Of a stretch of DNA of 6,617 bases, positions 1 to 5,316 are shown one piece after another. The stretch is from an uncultured Eubacteriales bacterium (lineage in GTDB: Bacteria > Bacillota > Clostridia > Christensenellales > Aristaeellaceae). The stretch lies in the NCBI GenBank assembly GCA_900553905.1, contig USFL01000086.1:1-6617 (forward strand). Reading direction: 5' to 3'. The first letter of the stretch is position 1. Each line of letters opens with the position of its first letter. The notes beneath the pieces are model-generated. The model was given only the letters and a program-made list of their open reading frames with translations, ran no database searches and was not told the DNA's origin. The position numbers and the translations under genes were made by a program.

Positions 1-470
1 CCGGCGCCGCCCACGGCGCCAAGCGTGCCGTCGCCGGAAAGGTACAGCTTCCCGCTGGCGTCCGCGTCGTAATGCCACTGGGCGTCATACGCAGGCGCTA
101 CGCATATTCCGGCAAAGCCGCTGCCGCCGGTGAGGCGGTTTTCGCCCTCGACCGTGAGGCGAAGCGCCGCGCCCGCATCCACCTGAATGGCAGGCGTGCC
201 GGACGCCGTGATTTGCAGGTTCGAGATGGTGATATCATGCGCTCCGCTCTCGACCACAATGGCTCCGCTGCCCGTGCCGGTGACGGTGTAGGGGCCGGTA
301 TAGGCAATCTGCTGGGACTGGCCCTGTCTATAACCCGTCTCCGTGATATGGATGTCCCCGTTTGCGATATTGAGTTCTTCTGCGAGCACAGCGGTCCCCA
401 GGCCGCAGAAAAACAGAATTCCCATCACCAGCACAGGGGCCATCAGACCGACGAGATGTCTCCGTATCAA
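1..470 (-). CDS. Secreted beta-helix/carbohydrate-binding-type surface protein, N-terminal part (TTG start)
   Basis: The gene runs off the left edge; 156 codons are visible. The start is TTG at 470-468, placed by an AAGGAGG site at 486-480 with a 9-nt gap, and it gives a textbook signal peptide: basic MIRRH, a hydrophobic core, and likely cleavage after VLA at residue 30. In-frame ATGs further in (residues 10 and 16) would cut off the basic n-region. Residues about 35-156 are rich in G, T, S, I and V, with short beta-strand units such as GAIVVESGAHDITISNLQI, TPAIQVDAGAALRLTVEGEN and KLYLSGDGTLGAVGG. This pattern is typical of right-handed beta-helix or Cthe_2159-like carbohydrate-binding regions in large clostridial surface proteins, often followed by GGxGAGIGG repeats. 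The role is probably extracellular adhesion or glycan binding (inference). It lies downstream of, and on the same strand as, the two-component pair, so it may be their target. Any C-terminal anchor is outside the window. Confidence 0.85.
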   Translation of the reverse strand, partial: MIRRHLVGLMAPVLVMGILFFCGLGTAVLAEELNIANGDIHITETGYRQGQSQQIAYTGPYTVTGTGSGAIVVESGAHDITISNLQITASGTPAIQVDAGAALRLTVEGENRLTGGSGFAGICVAPAYDAQWHYDADASGKLYLSGDGTLGAVGGA

Positions 471-761
471 GAGAAAAAACCTCCTTCGCAATGCTTTTTT
501 CCCTGTTTAAGAAAAATACGCCAGCATCCTACGCCACCGGTTCGTATATGGAACCTCTCACATCCCCCGCTGCAAACGTCTGATACGACGCAGATTTTGA
601 AGCGGCGCGGCATCTGCTGCAACACTTCTGCCAAAACCGGGAACGCGGACAAAGAGAACGAGCCGATCCCGTATGCTCCGACGGAGCTCGTCCGCGGTAC
701 GGCCACATGGCCCATGCATCGCATCCCGACGGAACAGACGCAGCCTCTCACACGAGTATTT
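471..761 (-). other. Long untranslated leader with small inverted repeats upstream of the surface protein gene
   Basis: This is most of a 359-bp stretch with no convincing gene. If transcription starts near 755, the mRNA leader is about 285 nt. It contains GGCCA-CA-TGGCC (701-712), a 13-bp dyad GCTCCG-A-CGGAGC (675-687), GGTTC-7 nt-GAACC (539-555), two copies of TACGCCA 13 bp apart (517-523, 530-536) and two copies of CCTCTCACA (554-562, 744-752). No known riboswitch was recognised, and no hairpin followed directly by a T-run was seen. Small minus-strand reading frames exist (for example 766-467, 99 codons, Cys-rich), but its ATG lies in the -10 region without a Shine-Dalgarno site. Confidence 0.4.
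480..486 (-). promoter_or_regulatory. Shine-Dalgarno site that fixes a TTG start
   Basis: On the minus strand AAGGAGG reads from 486 to 480, nine bases before TTG at 470. No ATG in the same frame has such a site, so it decides the start of the surface protein gene. Confidence 0.8.
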
Positions 762-770
762 ATCATAATA
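762..770 (-). promoter_or_regulatory. Putative -10 region of the surface protein gene
   Basis: On the minus strand TATTATGAT reads from 770 to 762, giving overlapping TATTAT and TATGAT hexamers in an AT-rich patch within a GC-rich region. About 17 bp upstream there is only TCCGGA or TCATCC, so a proper -35 is missing. That is what an activator-dependent promoter looks like, and the 21-bp-period repeats at 797-830 sit about 27 bp upstream. The transcription start would be near 755. This is pattern reading only. Confidence 0.45.
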
Positions 771-796
771 AAAAAGCCACCCTTTCCGGATGACTT

Positions 797-830
797 TGCC
801 GTGATTGGTCGTTTTTCTGTCGCAATTGGT
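797..830 (-). promoter_or_regulatory. Pair of 13-bp direct repeats with 21-bp period, candidate LytTR regulator site
   Basis: On the plus strand TGCCGTGATTGGT (797-809) and TGTCGCAATTGGT (818-830) agree at 10 of 13 positions and start exactly 21 bp apart, two turns of the helix, so both face the same side of the DNA. LytTR-domain regulators (AgrA, VirR, ComE types) are known to bind direct repeats of about 9 bp separated by 12-13 bp. The minus-strand core ACCAATT differs by one base from the ACCAGTT-like core of VirR boxes; the match to the general LytTR consensus is otherwise partial. The pair lies just upstream of the weak promoter of the surface protein gene and touches the stop codon of the histidine kinase gene. 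Binding by the neighbouring regulator is inference. Confidence 0.45.
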
Positions 831-2101
831 CAGCCGTTCAGGATGACGCACACGGTTAAGACGTTATTTTCCAATGTATAGCGGATATTTCCGCCGTATT
901 TCCTGGCGGCCAGAACCATGCTGTCGATTCCGGTGCCTCTCGTTAGAAGCATCCCGTTTTCAATCGCCAATCCGGGCTTGCAGGGGTTACGGCACACGAT
1001 CACGGTCTTGTTTGAAACCGTGTGGATATCCACGTGAATCTCCCCGTGCGAGCCGCATTCCTTGCAGCCGTTCAACGCGTTTTCCAAAATATTGGAAAGA
1101 ATGGCGACAAAATCCATATCCGCGATGGGCGACTCCTGCTGCGTATCCGCTGACGCCGACATCAGGATGCCGTCTTTTTGCGCTTTGATGGAAAAGCTGC
1201 TCAGGATGGCGTTGACGGTAGCATGTGGGCAAAATACCTTCGGCTTTGCCGCGTCCAGACTGTCGTGATACTGCTGCACGTAGCGCAGGGCTTCTTTGAT
1301 ATCGCCCTTTTGCAGCAGCGCCGCGATGTTTTGGTTGCGGTGCCGGAAATCGTGGCGGATGGTCCTGAGCATCATTTCGTTCTCGCTTGCAAGCGCAAGC
1401 TGCCCTTGCAGGTATTCTGTATTTTTCCCGATGAGCTCCATTTTACTTTCATTGCTCATATACCGAATCGTTTCAAAGACGACCCAGAGCACAGAGCAAT
1501 AAATCATCACGACGACCGCAAACAAAATCACATTTTCAACGCGGCTGTTGTACGGATAGAAAAGCACCACGAAAGACGCAAACGCAACCAGGAACAGCGT
1601 GGAAACCAGGGAGATGGAATACCATGTCCGCTTTTTTCTAACCGGGACCGTTCGTATGCGGGGACGAAGAAACTTCAGGTACGCCAGCACCGTTGGGATA
1701 TACAGCAAAGTTCTCGCAATATTCCTTGCGTACTGCATTTCGATGCCGGACATGGAGGGAAACAGCGCGTTGCAGATCAGGACAGCCACAAAATGAAAGA
1801 TACAGAACAGGTTGGAATAGCTGATAAACAAAAACAGCTTCTTGCAAAACACATCCGACGAGGTCCAGATAAAAATAAGAAAACCGGCGGCGATGGTGGC
1901 GGAAAATGCGATGCTCACCGTATGGGTCGACTCGGCTCCAAGACAGGCGGACAGGACCAGCGTGCTCCCGAGGAAAAACGCGGCATACAACGCATAGATC
2001 AGCGCGGTTTTTCGGACGGAATACTTTCGTTCGGTCATGGCGGCGTAACAGAGGATATGCGTCAGAGCCATCAAGCCCAGCAGCGCTATTTGATGACTCA
2101 C
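830..2101 (-). CDS. Sensor histidine kinase, AgrC-like GHKL (HPK10) type, with 7 predicted membrane segments
   Basis: The 423-residue protein has about seven hydrophobic segments (roughly residues 4-21, 32-52, 61-80, 86-112, 129-145, 160-182, 189-211), then a helical linker and a cytoplasmic kinase. The H-box is IRHDFRHRNQNI with phosphoaccepting His250; the N-box is LSNILENALN (Asn337, Asn341); the G-box is RGTGIDSM at 388-395. This layout is that of peptide-sensing AgrC/ComD-type kinases, which autophosphorylate and pass phosphate to a LytTR regulator. The start is GTG at 2101, overlapping the regulator's TGA by 4 bases (GTGA), with GGGAGG at 2117-2112; this implies translational coupling. 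No signal-peptide or AgrB-like gene is visible, so the ligand is unknown. The gene is noticeably more AT-rich than those on the right of the window, which may reflect its membrane segments or a foreign origin. Confidence 0.93.
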   Translation of the reverse strand: MSHQIALLGLMALTHILCYAAMTERKYSVRKTALIYALYAAFFLGSTLVLSACLGAESTHTVSIAFSATIAAGFLIFIWTSSDVFCKKLFLFISYSNLFCIFHFVAVLICNALFPSMSGIEMQYARNIARTLLYIPTVLAYLKFLRPRIRTVPVRKKRTWYSISLVSTLFLVAFASFVVLFYPYNSRVENVILFAVVVMIYCSVLWVVFETIRYMSNESKMELIGKNTEYLQGQLALASENEMMLRTIRHDFRHRNQNIAALLQKGDIKEALRYVQQYHDSLDAAKPKVFCPHATVNAILSSFSIKAQKDGILMSASADTQQESPIADMDFVAILSNILENALNGCKECGSHGEIHVDIHTVSNKTVIVCRNPCKPGLAIENGMLLTRGTGIDSMVLAARKYGGNIRYTLENNVLTVCVILNG

Positions 2102-2826
2102 CGCCCGGTCGCCTCCCTCGTATAGAAATCAAAATACTGCTGCTTCACCTCGCTGCGCAGGCGCCTGGGTACAGGGACCGTATCGCCGTTTGCCATTGCC
2201 AGCGCAGCCGGCAGCACGCTTTGCACGCAGCGCAGATTGACGATGTACGAAGCGCCGATGGCCACCAAGCCGCTCGCGCCCTGAAACAGCGCCTTCAGCT
2301 CCGTCAGCGTCATGCGCGCTTTCAGGCAGTTGCCAGGTTTCAGATGGATCTCCAGGCTGTGGTTTCTGGCTTCCGCATAGGCAACGGAGTACACATCCAT
2401 CCGATGAATTTCATTTCCGCATTGAATGGGGACATACAGACGCCGGCGCCTTTTTTCGATCACCCGGTCAAGCGTATCCGTCAGGCGCTCTTTCGTGTAG
2501 GGCTTTGTGAGATAGTCGTTGACATGCAGAGCAAAAGCCTCCACCGCAAAGTCCGCGCTGGCGGTGAGGAAGATGATGTCGGCGGCGTCTTCGCTTTTGC
2601 GCTTGATTTCCCGCGCGATGTCCGTGCCCAGAACGCCGGGCATACAGATATCCAGAAGCGCAATGTCCGGAGCGCCGCTTCTGTCCATTTCATCCAGCAT
2701 ATCAAGAGGATTGGAAAAGCAGCGGATGGAAAGAAACAAATCCGGATGCTCTCCGGCATAATCCTCAAGAAGCTTTTGCACCGTTTCCAGCTCGCTTTTC
2801 TGATCGTCGCAAATCATGCGAAGCAT
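2098..2826 (-). CDS. LytTR-family response regulator (AgrA/VirR type)
   Basis: The 242-residue protein has a receiver domain (about 1-125) with acidic pair Asp7-Asp8, phosphoacceptor Asp59 in ALLDICMPG, Thr88 in FLTAS and Lys108 in LTKPY, so all catalytic residues are present. A LytTR DNA-binding domain follows (about 131-236) with ASYIVNL and a C-terminal PVPRRLRSEVKQQY motif. The usual RCHRSY-like segment reads AIGASY, a modest departure. It is the cognate partner of the histidine kinase encoded directly downstream with a 4-base overlap. The start is ATG at 2826, preceded by AAAGGTGG with a 7-nt gap; an alternative ATG three codons later lacks this spacing. The gene has its own promoter at 2921-2893 with a dyad in the spacer and a terminator-like hairpin in its leader. 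The target is probably the surface protein gene beyond the kinase (inference). Confidence 0.95.
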   Translation of the reverse strand: MLRMICDDQKSELETVQKLLEDYAGEHPDLFLSIRCFSNPLDMLDEMDRSGAPDIALLDICMPGVLGTDIAREIKRKSEDAADIIFLTASADFAVEAFALHVNDYLTKPYTKERLTDTLDRVIEKRRRRLYVPIQCGNEIHRMDVYSVAYAEARNHSLEIHLKPGNCLKARMTLTELKALFQGASGLVAIGASYIVNLRCVQSVLPAALAMANGDTVPVPRRLRSEVKQQYFDFYTREATGR

Positions 2827-2850
2827 CGTTTCGCCACCTTTGCTTCTATG

Positions 2851-2872
2851 AAAAAGGACGCCTGCCGTCCCT
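2851..2872 (-). terminator. Terminator-like hairpin in the leader of the two-component operon
   Basis: Read on the minus strand, AGGGACG (2872-2866) pairs with CGTCCTT (2860-2854) around a GCAGG loop, with one G-U pair, and TTTTT follows at 2855-2851, overlapping the stem end. It lies between the inferred transcription start (near 2886) and the regulator's ATG, so it could act as an attenuator. The stem is short and the T-run modest, so it may be weak or chance. Confidence 0.35.
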
Positions 2873-2892
2873 GGGGGTCACAGTAATGTAAA

Positions 2893-2921
2893 ATTATAGC
2901 AAGGAACTCGTTTTCCTTCAA
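2893..2921 (-). promoter_or_regulatory. Promoter of the LytTR regulator and histidine kinase operon
   Basis: On the minus strand TTGAAG (2921-2916) is followed by a 17-bp spacer and a perfect TATAAT (2898-2893). This is sigma-A geometry, with a start expected near 2886, about 60 nt before the regulator's ATG. It is one of the two clearest promoters in the window. Confidence 0.75.
2901..2918. promoter_or_regulatory. 18-bp inverted repeat inside the promoter spacer, candidate operator
   Basis: AAGGAA (2901-2906), CTCGTT, TTCCTT (2913-2918) is a perfect 6-bp-arm dyad. It fills the spacer and overlaps the last bases of the -35 box of the two-component promoter. A dimeric regulator bound here would compete with RNA polymerase. 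Its binder is unknown; LytTR proteins use direct repeats, so autoregulation through this site is less likely. Confidence 0.4.
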
Positions 2922-3085
2922 CCGGAGGCGTGCGCGGCTGCTTGGGGAGGCGCGGCCTACTTCGCGGGAAGGGGGACGAGCGTTCCTTTGCCGGGACGAT
3001 TGGACCGGCAGGAAAGCGAAAAAAGCGGACGTCGTTTGCAGGAAATGGCGCATCTGCTGCGTTTGATCAACAGAGGTGGTTGAAA

Positions 3086-4351
3086 ATGACAAAACGCATC
3101 CTGGCGCTGCTGCTGACTTTGCTGCTTCCGGCCGCGGCCTGCGCGCAAGAGGAATGGACCAGCGTGCACTTTGACCCCACGGACCGGCACGGCGCGGTGG
3201 ACTGCATCTTCGTGCTGGCGCACAGCCATACCGAAAACACGGGCGACAAGTATACCATGCAGCTGGAATGGGCGGCGGTGGGCGGCGGAGAAGGGGAGAT
3301 TCGCTATGCGGGCGAGCTGTCCATGAACGAACCGTCCGGCCTCGGCTATTTCTATGAGCAGCAGGGAGAAAGCGTGTACTGGCCGGTGAAGCTGGACATG
3401 GAGGGCATGATCGAGCCGGTCATCGCGCTGCTGCCCGAAACGCTGGAGGAAGCCCGCCGCTTCGGCGACGCGCTCACACGCTGTCAGATTCGCCTGCCGG
3501 CATGGTCCGAGATGGGGGAGAGAATGCTCAGCTTCCCCGGGGCGGAGGGGACGGTCGCGGTGCATCTGGCGCCGTCCGCACACAGCCCGCGCGCGGCAGA
3601 CGGCAAAGCGGCGGTGGCGCTGAACGAGCCGTTCTATTGCTATGGCGCGGAAGATGGCTGGCTGATGATCCGCTACAGTGCAAACGGCGGGCGCGTGTGG
3701 CGCATCGGCTATATCGACCTGGCCGCTCTGCCGCAGACGGGAGGGTTGGAACAAACGCCGCACTTGCCCTTTGCCAGCGAGACGGGCGCGCGCGTGCAGC
3801 TGGAGACGGACGCGCCGCTGACCGACGATCCCACCGGCGGCGCGGAGATTCTGGCCCTGCTGCCTGCGGGCACGGAGGTGACCTATCTGGCGGTGCTGCC
3901 GCCCTTCTACGGCTATGTGGAAACGGCTTTGCCGGGCGGAACGGTGCGGGGGTTGGTGCCGCTGACGGCGCTGGGCCGCGCGGACGGCCCGGAGGAAGTG
4001 CTCTTGCGGGCGAGCGAGCAGCTGTGCGGCGCCTGGAAGCTGTACGCGGGCGGCGGCTATGACGGCATATGGCGCTTTGCCGCGGACGGCACCTTCTCGC
4101 GCGAGAGCGAATACGCGCCGGGCGTCACGGAGCGCGGCACGTGGTCGCTGGCGATGCCGACGCAGGAAGTGGTGACCCGCGAGCGCTTCTGGACCGCTCC
4201 GCAGTGCGTGCTGACCTGCGTCCTTGAGGACGGTCGGGCGCAGACGGTGGGCATCACGCTTTCGCAATGGCAGGGACTGCCCGCGCTGAACATGATCCTT
4301 GGCGAGGAGGGCGGGGGCATGTACCTGCGCCCGGAGGACTGCGCGGGATAA
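3086..4351 (+). CDS. Secreted protein with SH3-like segments and a lipocalin-like C-terminus, function unknown
   Basis: This is a 421-residue protein of no recognised named family. The start is ATG at 3086 with AGAGGTGG at 3072-3079 and a 6-nt gap; the frame is open upstream, but only this start puts the signal peptide first. Residues 1-20 are a Sec signal (MTKRIL, Leu-rich core, ACA then QEEW). Cys19 could in principle be a lipoprotein Cys, but Ala at -3 makes signal peptidase I more likely. Residues about 155-213 (VALNEPFYCYGAEDGWLMIR...GYIDL) and 234-297 (VQLETDAPL...GYVETALPGGTVRGLVPL) look like bacterial SH3-like folds, often cell-wall or ligand binding. Residues about 310-417 (GAWKLYAGGGYDGIWRFAADGTF...GTWSL) resemble lipocalin-like small beta-barrels. 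It is divergent from the two-component pair and convergent with the OmpR-type regulator. No clear promoter was found in the 200 bp upstream. An envelope role is inference. Confidence 0.88.
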   Translation: MTKRILALLLTLLLPAAACAQEEWTSVHFDPTDRHGAVDCIFVLAHSHTENTGDKYTMQLEWAAVGGGEGEIRYAGELSMNEPSGLGYFYEQQGESVYWPVKLDMEGMIEPVIALLPETLEEARRFGDALTRCQIRLPAWSEMGERMLSFPGAEGTVAVHLAPSAHSPRAADGKAAVALNEPFYCYGAEDGWLMIRYSANGGRVWRIGYIDLAALPQTGGLEQTPHLPFASETGARVQLETDAPLTDDPTGGAEILALLPAGTEVTYLAVLPPFYGYVETALPGGTVRGLVPLTALGRADGPEEVLLRASEQLCGAWKLYAGGGYDGIWRFAADGTFSRESEYAPGVTERGTWSLAMPTQEVVTRERFWTAPQCVLTCVLEDGRAQTVGITLSQWQGLPALNMILGEEGGGMYLRPEDCAG

Positions 4352-4370
4352 GCGCCGCGCTGTAAAGAGA

Positions 4371-4416
4371 GAAAAAGGCCTCCCTGACGCACCCCATCAG
4401 GTACGTCAGGGAGGCC
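4371..4416 (-). terminator. Intrinsic terminator of the OmpR-type regulator gene
   Basis: GGCCTCCCTGACG (4377-4389) and CGTCAGGGAGGCC (4404-4416) form a perfect 13-bp stem with a 14-nt loop. Read on the minus strand the stem is followed by TTTTTC (4376-4371), so it ends transcription of the minus-strand regulator whose stop is 18 bp away. On the plus strand the stem is followed by CGCGGTTT, a poor T-run, so it would end the convergent plus-strand gene less well. Confidence 0.88.
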
Positions 4417-4433
4417 CGCGGTTTAACGCGAGG

Positions 4434-5063
4434 TCAGGCCAGTTTGAGCCGGTAGCCGCATTTGTAGACGGTTTCGATATATTCGCCGCCCAGCTTCTTG
4501 CGCAGGCGCTGCACGTGCACGTCCACCGTGCGCGTTTCGCCCATGCTCTGGTAGCCCCAGGCGCGGCGCAGCAGCTGCTCGCGGCTCACGGGGATATCCG
4601 GCTTTTCCATCAGCGCCAGCAGCAGCGCAAACTCCTGCGCCGTCAGCTCCACGCGGCGGCCGTCCAGCAGCGCTACCCGCTCCTTTTCGTCCACGCTCAG
4701 CTCGCGCAGCGGCGCGCACTCGCCCAGCGCGTTGTGCACCTTGGCGTGCAGCGCCTTCTGCGAAAAGGGCACCGTCAGCACGTCGCTGCGTCCGCCATAG
4801 AGCGCGCGTAGATGGGCGCTCATCTTGCGGTCGCCCGTTAAAAACAGAATCGGGCAGCCGCGCTTCTGAAAGACCTCCAGAAGCGGGCGGCAGGTGGTCC
4901 AGCGCAGCTGCGCGTCCATCAGCACCAGGGGGGTGCTATCGTCCGAAAAGGAAGGAATCACGTTCTCGTCGCAGCGGATTGCGTTGTACTTCTCCTTTTT
5001 CAGGGAGTCGCAAAGCTTCTGCGCGATGATTTCATTGGGTTCATAAATCATGATGGTTGCCAT
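4434..5063 (-). CDS. OmpR/PhoB-family response regulator with atypical receiver domain
   Basis: The 209-residue protein has an N-terminal receiver-like domain (about 1-115) and a C-terminal winged helix (about 120-208). The DNA-binding half is canonical: RVELTAQEFALLLALM, REQLLRRAWGY, TRTVDVHVQRLRKKLG (recognition helix) and IETVYKCGYRL (wing). The receiver keeps Asp50 in LVLMDAQ and Thr76 in FLTGD, but the acidic pair near the N-terminus reads YEPNE, with only Glu8, and the conserved Lys of the KPF motif is Val98 in TVPF. Such receivers often work without, or with altered, phosphorylation (known for atypical OmpR-family members). No kinase gene lies next to it, so it is an orphan. The start ATG at 5063 is set by GAGGTGATC (5074-5066), a nine-base match to the 16S tail. 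It is divergent from the DUF5711-like gene, with a PhoB-like direct repeat between them. Confidence 0.92.
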   Translation of the reverse strand: MATIMIYEPNEIIAQKLCDSLKKEKYNAIRCDENVIPSFSDDSTPLVLMDAQLRWTTCRPLLEVFQKRGCPILFLTGDRKMSAHLRALYGGRSDVLTVPFSQKALHAKVHNALGECAPLRELSVDEKERVALLDGRRVELTAQEFALLLALMEKPDIPVSREQLLRRAWGYQSMGETRTVDVHVQRLRKKLGGEYIETVYKCGYRLKLA

Positions 5064-5080
5064 GCGATCACCTCACAGTT

Positions 5081-5086
5081 ATTATG
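5081..5086 (-). promoter_or_regulatory. Possible -10 box of the OmpR-type regulator gene
   Basis: On the minus strand CATAAT reads 5086-5081, five of six bases matching TATAAT, but there is no good -35 at 16-19 bp. It would put the transcription start near 5074, leaving a very short leader. An alternative TACAGT lies further upstream (within the direct repeat region). Weak evidence. Confidence 0.3.
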
Positions 5087-5116
5087 ACGAACGAAGGTGT
5101 CCTTTTGTTGCATGTT

Positions 5117-5139
5117 TTGTGAACAAACTGTAACGTTTG
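5117..5139 (+). promoter_or_regulatory. PhoB/WalR-like direct repeat in the divergent intergenic region
   Basis: TGTGAACAAAC (5118-5128) and TGTAACGTTTG (5129-5139) form an 11-bp-period direct repeat. It fits the WalR box (TGTWAH-N5-TGTWAH) with one mismatch, and 5117-5134 agrees with the enterobacterial Pho box at 14 of 18 positions by eye. OmpR-family regulators bind such 11-bp direct repeats in tandem. The gene next door encodes exactly such a DNA-binding domain, so autoregulation or control of the divergent propeller gene is plausible (inference). Confidence 0.45.
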
Positions 5140-5191
5140 GAAAGAGAATTGAAAGAAATGGACCCTTCCTGCCGGGAGGCGCAGCTGCATC

Positions 5192-5220
5192 TTGCATCCC
5201 CGCGCCGCACAGGCTATAAT
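5192..5220 (+). promoter_or_regulatory. Promoter of the DUF5711-like and CvpA-like genes
   Basis: TTGCAT (5192-5197), a 17-bp spacer and a perfect TATAAT (5215-5220). The start would be near 5227, giving a leader of about 90 nt before the ATG at 5317. The PhoB/WalR-like repeat lies about 53 bp upstream of the -35. Confidence 0.7.
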
Positions 5221-5316
5221 GGAAATCAGCGGCACACGATCCATACGGGCCGCAAGAAATGCTCCGGCGCATCCGTTATGTTAGTGGGCGGCTCGCCGGG
5301 CCTCAAGGGAGACGCT

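Noticed and set aside
467..766. 99-codon Cys-rich minus-strand frame in the gap before the surface protein gene, considered as a small secreted or signal peptide gene
   Set aside because: Its ATG lies in the likely -10 region, there is no Shine-Dalgarno site, no signal-peptide pattern, and its end overlaps the next gene's ribosome site and start.
771..776. T-run on the minus strand after the kinase gene, considered as its terminator
   Set aside because: No stable hairpin precedes it, so read-through from the kinase gene into the surface gene remains possible.
847..866. GGTTAAG and GTTATT motifs resembling AgrA half-sites near the end of the kinase gene
   Set aside because: They lie within coding sequence, and their spacing does not fit the 21-22 bp period of LytTR sites.
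72..881. Long plus-strand frame across the surface gene and the gap
   Set aside because: It is antisense to a gene with a clear signal peptide and ribosome site, has low-complexity Arg/Pro-rich translation, and lacks a ribosome site.
1178..2886. Plus-strand frames of 315 and 326 codons opposite the kinase and regulator genes
   Set aside because: They are shadows of two genes with complete catalytic motifs; their translations show no domain pattern.
3046..3083. 12-codon frame (MAHLLRLINRGG) ending 2 bp before the SH3-like gene, considered as a leader peptide
   Set aside because: The AGGA before it is too close to its ATG, and there is no sign of attenuation; too short to support.
2930..3085. 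52-codon upstream extension of the SH3-like protein
   Set aside because: It would bury the signal peptide inside the protein; the ATG at 3086 has a good ribosome site and puts the signal first.
2957..4267. 436-codon minus-strand frame opposite the SH3-like protein gene
   Set aside because: The GC-rich coding strand leaves long open antisense frames; the translation is Arg/Gln/His-rich without domains or a ribosome site.
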